DNA from: Balanoglossus misakiensis | Taxonomy: Eukaryota > Hemichordata | Direction of reading: 5' to 3' | Length of the DNA stretch: 64,000 nucleotides | Assembly (NCBI GenBank): GCA_040954595.2 | Contig: CM082591.2 | Location: forward strand, 12,008,457-12,072,456 | In this document: positions 28,201-39,745 of the stretch, in pieces | How the letters are laid out: the number at the start of each line of letters is the position of its first letter | Position numbering within the stretch: position 1 is the first letter of the stretch | The notes under the pieces: generated by a model | Database searches by the model: none | What the model was told of the DNA's origin: nothing | The model's input: the letters and a program-made list of their open reading frames with translations, nothing else | Program-made: the position numbers and the translations under genes

Positions 28201-31200
28201 GCACCAATTTCATAAATGTACGTAGCAGTAAATACAGACTGCCTTTGCTTCCTTCCATATTTCATGCACACCGTGTAAGTAGACTTTACCTAATTTTGTC
28301 CCTTCTTTTCACCCAATTTACTGTATTTTCTGATCTCCAACACAGATTTTGGTTGCCACCATCTTGTCTGTTGTTAGGACAACACACTGCCTTATTGTGT
28401 TGACTGTGTGCAGTTTTTGTAACCAGAGCCTCTAAACCCTATGCAGTTGTTACATATGATGCAAGTTGCCCATAAAATTACCTAACAATAAAATGTGGCT
28501 GTCGAACATTGGTCCCAACAATAACGACAAACACAATACGATAGAATTTTTACTCAATGACTTTCTGGCCTCATTTTCGCATCGTCTTGGAAGGGCAAAT
28601 GAAAAAGGCATATCGATTATTGGTACTCCACTTATTAGACTTTCCACTGTTTGTCAACAGCACTGCCAAGGAACTCCTGCCAGCCATCATTGATTGTCTG
28701 GATAGTAGTGCCCAGAGTGTCGTCAATGTAGCTTTACAACATCTACGCTAAACAAATCTCTTTTTTTTTGGCCTAACTTAATATATTTGTTTATTTCAGT
28801 GCTATGAGCAATACTCCGTTGTGTTTACTGTCAGAGATGTATCTGCAACAACCCGATTTAATTCAGAGTGTCAGAAAAAGTGACTTGCTGGTCAAGAATG
28901 CAAACAGTGTCAGTCAGAGTGTCTCACAGGTGAGAGATTTTTTCTTTTTTTTTACACACGGGTTAGACGTGGGCATTGCAGAGAGGGCAGCACCAATTTC
29001 ATAAATGTACGTAGCAGTAAATACAGACTGCCTTTGCTTCCTTCCATATTTCATGCACACCGTGTAAGTAGACTTTACCTAATTTTGTCCCTTCTTTTCA
29101 CCCAATTTACTGTCTTTTCCTGATCTCCAACACAGACTATGGTTGCCACCATCTTGTCTGTTGTTAGGACAGCACACTGCCTTATTGTGTTGACTGTGTG
29201 CAGTTTTTGTAACCAGAGCCTCTAACCCTATGCAGTTGTTACATATGATGCAAGTTGCCCATAAAATTACCTAACAATAAAATGTGGCTGTCGAACATTG
29301 GTCCCAACAATAACGACAAACACAATACGATAGAATTTTTACTCAATGACTTTCTGGCCTCATTTTCGCATCGTCTTGGAAGGGCAAATGAAAAAGGCAT
29401 ATCGATTATTGGTACTCCACTTATTAGACTTTCCACTGTTTGTCAACAGCACTGCCAAGGAACTCCTGCCAGCCATCATTGATTGTCTGGATAGTAGTGC
29501 CCAGAGTGTCGTCAATGTAGCTTTACAACATCTACGCTAAACAAATCTCTTTTTTTTGGCCTAACTTAATATATTTGTTTATTTCAGTGCTATGAGCAGT
29601 ACTCCGTTGCGTTTACTGTCAGAGATGTATCTGCAACAACCCGATTTAATTCAGAGTGTCAGAAAAAGTGACTTGCTGGTCAAGAATGCAAACAGTGTCA
29701 GTCAGAGTGTCTCACAGGTGAGAGATTTTTTTCTTTTTTTTTACACACGGGTTAGACGTGGGCATTGCAGAGAGGGCAGCACCAATTTCATAAATGTACG
29801 TAGTAGTAAATACAGACTGCCTTTGCTTCCTTCCATATTTCATGCACACCGTGTAAGTAGACTTTACCTAATTTTGTCCCTTCTTTTCACCCAATTTACT
29901 GTCTTTTCCTGATCTCCAACACAGACTATGGTTGCCACCATCTTGTCTGTTGTTAGGACAGCACACTGCCTTATTGTGTTGACTGTGTGCAGTTTTTGTA
30001 ACCAGAGCCTCTAACCCTAACTATTATGCAGTTGTTACATATGATGCAAGTTGCCCATAAAATTACCTAACAATAAAATGTGGCTGTCGAACATTGGACC
30101 CAACAATAACGACAAACACAATACGATAGAATTTTTACTCAATGACTTTCTGGCCTCATTTTCGCATCGTCTTGGAAGGGCAAATGAAAAAGGCATATCG
30201 ATTATTGGTACTCCACTTATTAGACTTTCCACTGTTTGTCAACAGCACTGCCAAGGAACTCCTGCCAGCCATCATTGATTGTCTGGATAGTAGTGCCCAG
30301 AGTGTCGTCAATGTAGCTTTACAACATCTACGCTAAACAAATCTCTTTTTTTTTTTGGCCTAACTTAATATATTTGTTTATTTCAGTGCTATGAGCAATA
30401 CTCCGTTGTGTTTACTGTCAGAGATGTATCTGCAACAACCCGATTTAATTCAGAGTGTCAGAAAAAGTGACTTGCTGGTCAAGAATGCAAACAGTGTCAG
30501 TCAGAGTGTCTCACAGGTGAGAGATTTTTTCTTTTTTTTTACACACGGGTTAGACGTGGGCATTGCAGAGAGGGCAGCACCAATTTCATAAATGTACGTA
30601 GCAGTAAATACAGACTGCCTTTGCTTCCTTCCATATTTCATGCACACCGTGTAAGTAGACTTTACCTAATTTTGTCCCTTCTTTTCACCCAATTTACTGT
30701 CTTTTCTGATCTCCAACACAGATTTTGGTTGCCACCATCTTGTCTGTTGTTAGGACAACACACTGCCTTATTGTGTTGACTGTGTGCAGTTTTTGTAACC
30801 AGAGCCTCTAACCCAAACTATTATGCAGTTGTTACATATGATGCAAGTTGCCCATAAAATTACCTAACAATAAAATGTGGCTGTCGAACATTGGTCCCAA
30901 CAATAACGACAAACACAATACGATAGAATTTTTACTCAATGACTTTCTGGCCTCATTTTCGCATCGTCTTGGAAGGGCAAATGAAAAAGGCATATCGATT
31001 ATTGGTACTCCACTTATTAGACTTTCCACTGTTTGTCAACAGCACTGCCAAGGAACTCCTGCCAGCCATCATTGATTGTCTGGATAGTAGTGCCCAGAGT
31101 GTCGTCAATGTAGCTTTACAACATCTACGCTAAACAAATCTTTTTTTTTTGGCCTAACTTAATATATTTGTTTATTTCAGTGCTATGAGCAATACTCCGT

Positions 31201-31599
31201 TGCGTTTACTGTCAGAGATGTATCTGCAACAACCCGATTTAATTCATAGTGTCAGAAAAAGTGACTTGCTGGTCAAGAATGCAAACAGTGTCAGTCAGAG
31301 TGTCTCACAGGTGAGAGATTTTTTTCTTTTTTTTTACACACGGGTTAGACGTGGGCATTGCAGAGAGGGCAGCACCAATTTCATAAATGTACGTAGTAGT
31401 AAATACAGACTGCCTTTGCTTCCTTCCATATTTCATGCACACCGTGTAAGTAGACTTTACCTAATTTTGTCCCTTCTTTTCACCCAATTTACTGTCTTTT
31501 CCTGATCTCCAACACAGACTATGGTTGCCACCATCTTGTCTGTTGTTAGGACAGCACACTGCCTTATTGTGTTGACTGTGTGCAGTTTTTGTAACCAGA

Positions 31600-34500
31600 G
31601 CCTCTAACCCTAACTATTATGCAGTTGTTACATATGATGCAAGTTGCCCATAAAATTACCTAACAATAAAATGTGGCTGTCGAACATTGGACCCAACAAT
31701 AACGACAAACACAATACGATAGCATTTTTACTCAATGACTTTCTGGCCTCATTTTCGCATCGTCTTGGAAGGGCAAATGAAAAAGGCATATCGATTATTG
31801 GTACTCCACTTATTAGACTTTCCACTGTTTGTCAACAGCACTGCCAAGGAACTCCTGCCAGCCATCATTGATTGTCTGGATAGTAGTGCCCAGAGTGTCG
31901 TCAATGTAGCTTTACAACATCTACGCTAAACAAATCTCTTTTTTTTTTTGGCCTAACTTAATATATTTGTTTATTTCAGTGCTATGAGCAATACTCCGTT
32001 GTGTTTACTGTCAGAGATGTATCTGCAACAACCCGATTTAATTCAGAGTGTCAGAAAAAGTGACTTGCTGGTCAAGAATGCAAACAGTGTCAGTCAGAGT
32101 GTCTCACAGGTGAGAGATTTTTTCTTTTTTTTTACACACGGGTTAGACGTGGGCATTGCAGAGAGGGCAGCACCAATTTCATAAATGTACGTAGCAGTAA
32201 ATACAGACTGCCTTTGCTTCCTTCCATATTTCATGCACACCGTGTAAGTAGACTTTACCTAATTTTGTCCCTTCTTTTCACCCAATTTACTGTCTTTTCT
32301 GATCTCCAACACAGATTTTGGTTGCCACCATCTTGTCTGTTGTTAGGACAACACACTGCCTTATTGTGTTGACTGTGTGCAGTTTTTGTAACCAGAGCCT
32401 CTAACCCAAACTATTATGCAGTTGTTACATATGATGCAAGTTGCCCATAAAATTACCTAACAATAAAATGTGGCTGTCGAACATTGGTCCCAACAATAAC
32501 GACAAACACAATACGATAGAATTTTTACTCAATGACTTTCTGGCCTCATTTTCGCATCGTCTTGGAAGGGCAAATGAAAAAGGCATATCGATTATTGGTA
32601 CTCCACTTATTAGACTTTCCACTGTTTGTCAACAGCACTGCCAAGGAACTCCTGCCAGCCATCATTGATTGTCTGGATAGTAGTGCCCAGAGTGTCGTCA
32701 ATGTAGCTTTACAACATCTACGCTAAACAAATCTTTTTTTTTTGGCCTAACTTAATATATTTGTTTATTTCAGTGCTATGAGCAATACTCCGTTGCGTTT
32801 ACTGTCAGAGATGTATCTGCAACAACCCGATTTAATTCATAGTGTCAGAAAAAGTGACTTGCTGGTCAAGAATGCAAACAGTGTCAGTCAGAGTGTCTCA
32901 CAGGTGAGAGATTTTTTCTTTTTTTTACACACGGGTTAGACGTGGGCATTGCAGAGAGGGCAGCACCAATTTCATAAATGTACGTAGCAGTAAATACAGA
33001 CTGCCTTTGCTTCCTTCCATATTTCATGCACACCGTGTAAGTAGACTTTACCTAATTTTGTCCCTTCTTTTCACCCAATTTACTGTCTTTTCCTGATCTC
33101 CAACACAGACTATGGTTGCCACCATCTTGTCTGTTGTTAGGACAACACACTGCCTTATTGTGTTGACTGTGTGCAGTTTTTGTAACCAGAGCCTCTAACC
33201 CAAACTATTATGCAGTTGTTACATATGATGCAAGTTGCCCATAAAATTACCTAACAATAAAATGTGGCTGTCGAACATTGGTCCCAACAATAACGACAAA
33301 CACAATACGATAGAATTTTTACTCAATGACTTTCTGGCCTCATTTTCGCATCGTCTTGGAAGGGCAAATGAAAAAGGCATATCGATTATTGGTACTCCAC
33401 TTATTAGACTTTCCACTGTTTGTCAACAGCACTGCCAAGGAACTCCTGCCAGCCATCATTGATTGTCTGGATAGTAGTGCCCAGAGTGTCGTCAATGTAG
33501 CTTTACAACATCTACGCTAAACAAATCTCTTTTTTTTTTGGCCTAACTTAATATATTTGTTTATTTCAGTGCTATGAGCAATACTCCGTTGCGTTTACTG
33601 TCAGAGATGTATCTGCAACAACCCGATTTAATTCAGTGTCAGAAAAAGTGACTTGCTGGTCAAGAATGCAAACAGTGTCAGTCAGAGTGTCTCACAGGTG
33701 AGAGATTTTTTTCTTTTTTTTTACACACGGGTTAGACGTGGGCATTGCAGAGAGGGCAGCACCAATTTCATAAATGTACGTAGTAGTAAATACAGACTGC
33801 CTTTGCTTCCTTCCATATTTCATGCACACCGTGTAAGTAGACTTTACCTAATTTTGTCCCTTCTTTTCACCCAATTTACTGTCTTTTCGTGATCTCCAAC
33901 ACAGACTATGGTTGCCACCATCTTGTCTGTTGTTAGGACAGCACACTGCCTTATTGTGTTGACTGTGTGCAGTTTTTGTAACCAGAGCCTCTAACCCTAA
34001 CTATTATGCAGTTGTTACATATGATGCAAGTTGCCCATAAAATTACCTAACAATAAAATGTGGCTGTCGAACATTGGACCCAACAATAACGACAAACACA
34101 ATACGATAGAATTTTTACTCAATGACTTTGTGGCCTCATTTTCGCATCGTCTTGGAAGGGCAAATGAAAAAGGCATATCGATTATTGGTACTCCACTTAT
34201 TAGACTTTCCACTGTTTGTCAACAGCACTGCCAAGGAACTCCTGCCAGCCATCATTGATTGTCTGGATAGTAGTGCCCAGAGTGTCGTCAATGTAGCTTT
34301 ACAACATCTACGCTAAACAAATCTCTTTTTTTTTGGCCTAACTTAATATATTTGTTTATTTCAGTGCTATGAGCAGTACTCCGTTGCGTTTACTGTCAGA
34401 GATGTATCTGCAACAACCCGATTTAATTCAGAGTGTCAGAAAAAGTGACTTGCTGGTCAAGAATGCAAACAGTGTCAGTCAGAGTGTCTCACAGGTGAGA

Positions 34501-37500
34501 GATTTTTTTCTTTTTTTTTACACACGGGTTAGACGTGGGCATTGCAGAGAGGGCAGCACCAATTTCATAAATGTACGTAGTAGTAAATACAGACTGCCTT
34601 TGCTTCCTTCCATATTTCATGCACACCGTGTAAGTAGACTTTACCTAATTTTGTCCCTTCTTTTCACCCAATTTACTGTCTTTTCCTGATCTCCAACACA
34701 GACTATGGTTGCCACCATCTTGTCTGTTGTTAGGACAGCACACTGCCTTATTGTGTTGACTGTGTGCAGTTTTTGTAACCAGAGCCTCTAACCCTAACTA
34801 TTATGCAGTTGTTACATATGATGCAAGTTGCCCATAAAATTACCTAACAATAAAATGTGGCTGTCGAACATTGGACCCAACAATAACGACAAACACAATA
34901 CGATAGAATTTTTACTCAATGACTTTCTGGCCTCATTTTCGCATCGTCTTGGAAGGGCAAATGAAAAAGGCATATCGATTATTGGTACTCCACTTATTAG
35001 ACTTTCCACTGTTTGTCAACAGCACTGCCAAGGAACTCCTGCCAGCCATCATTGATTGTCTGGATAGTAGTGCCCAGAGTGTCGTCAATGTAGCTTTACA
35101 ACATCTACGCTAAACAAATCTCTTTTTTTTTTTGGCCTAACTTAATATATTTGTTTATTTCAGTGCTATGAGCAATACTCCGTTGTGTTTACTGTCAGAG
35201 ATGTATCTGCAACAACCCGATTTAATTCAGAGTGTCAGAAAAAGTGACTTGCTGGTCAAGAATGCAAACAGTGTCAGTCAGAGTGTCTCACAGGTGAGAG
35301 ATTTTTTCTTTTTTTTTACACACGGGTTAGACGTGGGCATTGCAGAGAGGGCAGCACCAATTTCATAAATGTACGTAGCAGTAAATACAGACTGCCTTTG
35401 CTTCCTTCCATATTTCATGCACACCGTGTAAGTAGACTTTACCTAATTTTGTCCCTTCTTTTCACCCAATTTACTGTCTTTTCTGATCTCCAACACAGAT
35501 TTTGGTTGCCACCATCTTGTCTGTTGTTAGGACAACACACTGCCTTATTGTGTTGACTGTGTGCAGTTTTTGTAACCAGAGCCTCTAACCCAAACTATTA
35601 TGCAGTTGTTACATATGATGCAAGTTGCCCATAAAATTACCTAACAATAAAATGTGGCTGTCGAACATTGGTCCCAACAATAACGACAAACACAATACGA
35701 TAGAATTTTTACTCAATGACTTTCTGGCCTCATTTTCGCATCGTCTTGGAAGGGCAAATGAAAAAGGCATATCGATTATTGGTACTCCACTTATTAGACT
35801 TTCCACTGTTTGTCAACAGCACTGCCAAGGAACTCCTGCCAGCCATCATTGATTGTCTGGATAGTAGTGCCCAGAGTGTCGTCAATGTAGCTTTACAACA
35901 TCTACGCTAAACAAATCTTTTTTTTTTGGCCTAACTTAATATATTTGTTTATTTCAGTGCTATGAGCAATACTCCGTTGCGTTTACTGTCAGAGATGTAT
36001 CTGCAACAACCCGATTTAATTCATAGTGTCAGAAAAAGTGACTTGCTGGTCAAGAATGCAAACAGTGTCAGTCAGAGTGTCTCACAGGTGAGAGATTTTT
36101 TCTTTTTTTTACACACGGGTTAGACGTGGGCATTGCAGAGAGGGCAGCACCAATTTCATAAATGTACGTAGCAGTAAATACAGACTGCCTTTGCTTCCTT
36201 CCATATTTCATGCACACCGTGTAAGTAGACTTTACCTAATTTTGTCCCTTCTTTTCACCCAATTTACTGTCTTTTCCTGATCTCCAACACAGACTATGGT
36301 TGCCACCATCTTGTCTGTTGTTAGGACAACACACTGCCTTATTGTGTTGACTGTGTGCAGTTTTTGTAACCAGAGCCTCTAACCCAAACTATTATGCAGT
36401 TGTTACATATGATGCAAGTTGCCCATAAAATTACCTAACAATAAAATGTGGCTGTCGAACATTGGTCCCAACAATAACGACAAACACAATACGATAGAAT
36501 TTTTACTCAATGACTTTCTGGCCTCATTTTCGCATCGTCTTGGAAGGGCAAATGAAAAAGGCATATCGATTATTGGTACTCCACTTATTAGACTTTCCAC
36601 TGTTTGTCAACAGCACTGCCAAGGAACTCCTGCCAGCCATCATTGATTGTCTGGATAGTAGTGCCCAGAGTGTCGTCAATGTAGCTTTACAACATCTACG
36701 CTAAACAAATCTCTTTTTTTTTTGGCCTAACTTAATATATTTGTTTATTTCAGTGCTATGAGCAATACTCCGTTGCGTTTACTGTCAGAGATGTATCTGC
36801 AACAACCCGATTTAATTCAGTGTCAGAAAAAGTGACTTGCTGGTCAAGAATGCAAACAGTGTCAGTCAGAGTGTCTCACAGGTGAGAGATTTTTTTCTTT
36901 TTTTTTACACACGGGTTAGACGTGGGCATTGCAGAGAGGGCAGCACCAATTTCATAAATGTACGTAGTAGTAAATACAGACTGCCTTTGCTTCCTTCCAT
37001 ATTTCATGCACACCGTGTAAGTAGACTTTACCTAATTTTGTCCCTTCTTTTCACCCAATTTACTGTCTTTTCGTGATCTCCAACACAGACTATGGTTGCC
37101 ACCATCTTGTCTGTTGTTAGGACAGCACACTGCCTTATTGTGTTGACTGTGTGCAGTTTTTGTAACCAGAGCCTCTAACCCTAACTATTATGCAGTTGTT
37201 ACATATGATGCAAGTTGCCCATAAAATTACCTAACAATAAAATGTGGCTGTCGAACATTGGTCCCAACAATAACGACAAACACAATACGATAGAATTTTT
37301 ACTCAATGACTTTGTGGCCTCATTTTCGCATCGTCTTGGAAGGGCAAATGAAAAAGGCATATCGATTATTGGTACTCCACTTATTAGACTTTCCACTGTT
37401 TGTCAACAGCACTGCCAAGGAACTCCTGCCAGCCATCATTGATTGTCTGGATAGTAGTGCCCAGAGTGTCGTCAATGTAGCTTTACAACATCTACGCTAA

Positions 37501-37980
37501 ACAAATCTCTTTTTTTTTGGCCTAACTTAATATATTTGTTTATTTCAGTGCTATGAGCAATACTCCGTTGTGTTTACTGTCAGAGATGTATCTGCAACAA
37601 CCCGATTTAATTCAGAGTGTCAGAAAAAGTGACTTGCTGGTCAAGAATGCAAACAGTGTCAGTCAGAGTGTCTCACAGGTGAGAGATTTTTTCTTTTTTT
37701 TTACACACGGGTTAGACGTGGGCATTGCAGAGAGGGCAGCACCAATTTCATAAATGTACGTAGCAGTAAATACAGACTGCCTTTGCTTCCTTCCATATTT
37801 CATGCACACCGTGTAAGTAGACTTTACCTAATTTTGTCCCTTCTTTTCACCCAATTTACTGTATTTTCTGATCTCCAACACAGATTTTGGTTGCCACCAT
37901 CTTGTCTGTTGTTAGGACAACACACTGCCTTATTGTGTTGACTGTGTGCAGTTTTTGTAACCAGAGCCTCTAAACCCTAT
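31600..37980 (+). repeat. Four-unit higher-order duplication (period 3184 bp)
   Basis: Unit spacings 797, 794, 796, 797 from 31628 repeat from 34812 as 797, 794, 796, 789. Shared variants include GACTTTGTGGCC instead of GACTTTCTGGCC (near 34124 and 37308), GTCTTTTCGTGATC (near 33879 and 37063), and the AG-deleted exon B (near 33635 and 36820). Confidence 0.85.
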
Positions 37981-38773
37981 GCAGTTGTTACATATGATGC
38001 AAGTTGCCCATAAAATTACCTAACAATAAAATGTGGCTGTCGAACATTGGTCCCAACAATAACGACAAACACAATACGATAGAATTTTTACTCAATGACT
38101 TTCTGGCCTCATTTTCGCATCGTCTTGGAAGGGCAAATGAAAAAGGCATATCGATTATTGGTACTCCACTTATTAGACTTTCCACTGTTTGTCAACAGCA
38201 CTGCCAAGGAACTCCTGCCAGCCATCATTGATTGTCTGGATAGTAGTGCCCAGAGTGTCGTCAATGTAGCTTTACAACATCTACGCTAAACAAATCTCTT
38301 TTTTTTTGGCCTAACTTAATATATTTGTTTATTTCAGTGCTATGAGCAATACTCCGTTGTGTTTACTGTCAGAGATGTATCTGCAACAACCCGATTTAAT
38401 TCAGAGTGTCAGAAAAAGTGACTTGCTGGTCAAGAATGCAAACAGTGTCAGTCAGAGTGTCTCACAGGTGAGAGATTTTTTCTTTTTTTTTACACACGGG
38501 TTAGACGTGGGCATTGCAGAGAGGGCAGCACCAATTTCATAAATGTACGTAGCAGTAAATACAGACTGCCTTTGCTTCCTTCCATATTTCATGCACACCG
38601 TGTAAGTAGACTTTACCTAATTTTGTCCCTTCTTTTCACCCAATTTACTGTCTTTTCCTGATCTCCAACACAGACTATGGTTGCCACCATCTTGTCTGTT
38701 GTTAGGACAGCACACTGCCTTATTGTGTTGACTGTGTGCAGTTTTTGTAACCAGAGCCTCTAACCCTATGCAG

Positions 38774-39074
38774 TTGTTACATATGATGCAAGTTGCCCAT
38801 AAAATTACCTAACAATAAAATGTGGCTGTCGAACATTGGTCCCAACAATAACGACAAACACAATACGATAGAATTTTTACTCAATGACTTTCTGGCCTCA
38901 TTTTCGCATCGTCTTGGAAGGGCAAATGAAAAAGGCATATCGATTATTGGTACTCCACTTATTAGACTTTCCACTGTTTGTCAACAGCACTGCCAAGGAA
39001 CTCCTGCCAGCCATCATTGATTGTCTGGATAGTAGTGCCCAGAGTGTCGTCAATGTAGCTTTACAACATCTACG
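38774..39074 (+). pseudogene. Exon A of the amplified gene, most telomere-proximal copy (degenerate, HEAT-like helical protein segment; INTS1-like?)
   Basis: This is the last of about 50 copies. A possible acceptor (TATGCAG) precedes 38774. Three frames each carry protein-like sequence in turn. The first reads LLHMMQVAHK, then LPNNKMWLSNIGPNNND and on to about GRANEK, then AYRLLVLHLLDFPLF and a HEAT-like helical stretch ending SVVNVALQHLR at a TAA (39076-39078). A single uninterrupted reading therefore needs two frame changes. If the exon ended at 39074 with a partial codon CG, it would join exon B (which opens with T) in perfect phase. The expected donor there is CTAAAC rather than GTAAAC. 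Leucine-rich helical content and exon order suggest an alpha-solenoid protein. Integrator subunit 1 is my best guess, from family memory and exon C. I judge these copies non-functional, but an upstream intact exon A could lie outside the window. Confidence 0.6.
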
Positions 39075-39125
39075 CTAAACAAATCTCTTTTTTTTGGCCT
39101 AACTTAATATATTTGTTTATTTCAG

Positions 39126-39255
39126 TGCTATGAGCAATACTCCGTTGCGTTTACTGTCAGAGATGTATCTGCAACAACCCGATTTAATTCAGAGTGTCAG
39201 AAAAAGTGACTTGCTGGTCAAGAATGCAAACAGTGTCAGTCAGAGTGTCTCACAG
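39126..39255 (+). pseudogene. Exon B of the amplified gene, most telomere-proximal copy (130 bp)
   Basis: The segment is bounded by a good acceptor (TTTATTTCAG) and a good donor (CAG then GTGAGAG). After one leading base it reads 43 codons without a stop, beginning AMSNTPLRLLSEMYLQQ and ending ANSVSQSVSQ at the splice site in phase 0. The 130 bp length (1 + 129) and phase agree with exon A ending in two codon bases and with exon C starting on a codon boundary. The same exon sits in every array unit, usually intact. Nine copies (near 1880, 3471, 4266, 5857, 23290, 24885, 27290, 33635 and 36820) carry a 2-base AG deletion, ATTCAGTGTCAG, that breaks the frame. The predicted peptide is helical and hydrophilic with no catalytic motif. 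It is probably an internal piece of a scaffold protein. Function in the array is not supported. Confidence 0.65.
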
Positions 39256-39547
39256 GTGAGAGATTTTTTCTTTTTTTACACACGGGTTAGACGTGGGCAT
39301 TGCAGAGAGGGCAGCACCAATTTCATAAATGTACGTAGCAGTAAATACAGACTGCCTTTGCTTCCATCCATATTTCATGCACACCGTGTAAGTAGACTTT
39401 ACCTAATTTTGTCCCTTCTTTTCACCTAATTTACTGTCTTTTCCTGATCTCCAACACAGACTATGGTTGCCACCATCTTGTCTGTTGTTAGGACAGCACA
39501 CTGCCTTGTTGTGTTGACTGTGTGCAGTTTTTGTAACCAGAGCCTCT

Positions 39548-39611
39548 TGTTTGACACATGCGGGTAAGACGATTGTCACCCTTTAAGTGTCTTGGTTGAT
39601 ATTTGTTTCAG
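39548..39611 (+). other. Native intron sequence following the last array unit
   Basis: After AGAGCCTCT every other unit continues with AACCCTAAC or a variant of it. The last unit instead runs into TTGACACATGCGGG and then a pyrimidine-containing acceptor before exon C. This short stretch is the unamplified right part of the B-C intron, so 39547/39548 is the right boundary of the amplicon. Confidence 0.8.
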
Positions 39612-39745
39612 TTCGATGTGTTGACCCACAGTTTATTGTTGACGTTGGCCGCAACAAAAGCTAGACGAAATTGCGAAAACAAAATGAATGATGCCAACAT
39701 TGCGCTCCGAAAAATAGAAACATCTCATACGACATTGTTACTCAG
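39612..39745 (+). CDS. Exon C, single copy, downstream of the array (possible Integrator complex subunit 1 fragment)
   Basis: The exon lies between a clean acceptor (TTTGTTTCAG) and donor (CTCAG then GTAAGC). It reads 44 codons plus two bases without a stop, starting FDVLTHSLLLTLAATKARR and ending IALRKIETSHTTLLLR. It begins in phase 0, exactly what exon B (39126-39255) supplies, so B-C form a coherent two-exon reading across a 356 bp intron. The closing motif, a helix ending H-x-x-L-L-L-R, resembles the C-terminal half of Integrator subunit 1, the large scaffold of the nuclear Integrator RNA-processing complex. This is recall of the family, not a search. No following exon was found before unrelated sequence begins, so the gene appears truncated here. 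It is the only copy of this exon and marks the native flank from which the array grew. Confidence 0.55.

Larger units (their letters stand above)
1..39547 (+). repeat. Gene-fragment satellite: about 50 tandem units of 787-800 bp (exon A + exon B of a split gene)
   Basis: The marker TTACATATGATG recurs in one orientation, starting at 670, 1466, 2259, 3055, 3852, 4644, 5440, 6237, 7034, 7831, 8627, 9416, 10203, 10990, 11777, 12574, 13370, 14159, 14946, 15733, 16523, 17310, 18107, 18903, 19699, 20488, 21285, 22081, 22876, 23676, 24471, 25271, 26068, 26865, 27661, 28450, 29239, 30035, 30832, 31628, 32425, 33219, 34015, 34812, 35609, 36403, 37199, 37988 and 38777. The window opens inside exon A of a further unit, so the array continues to the left. 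Each unit runs from CTATTATGCAG through exon A, a 51 bp intron, exon B and part of the following intron to AGAGCCTCT, where a telomere-like motif joins it to the next unit. Differences between units are few: poly-T length, the junction motif, a 2-base AG deletion, and scattered single bases. No terminal inverted repeats or target-site duplications were seen, so a transposon is not supported. Recent amplification and homogenisation is the simplest reading. Confidence 0.97.

Noticed and set aside
1-39547. Satellite array as CRISPR or as a tandem transposon array
   Set aside because: There is no short-repeat/spacer alternation, no terminal inverted repeats, no transposase or reverse transcriptase, and the content is exon/intron of a gene.
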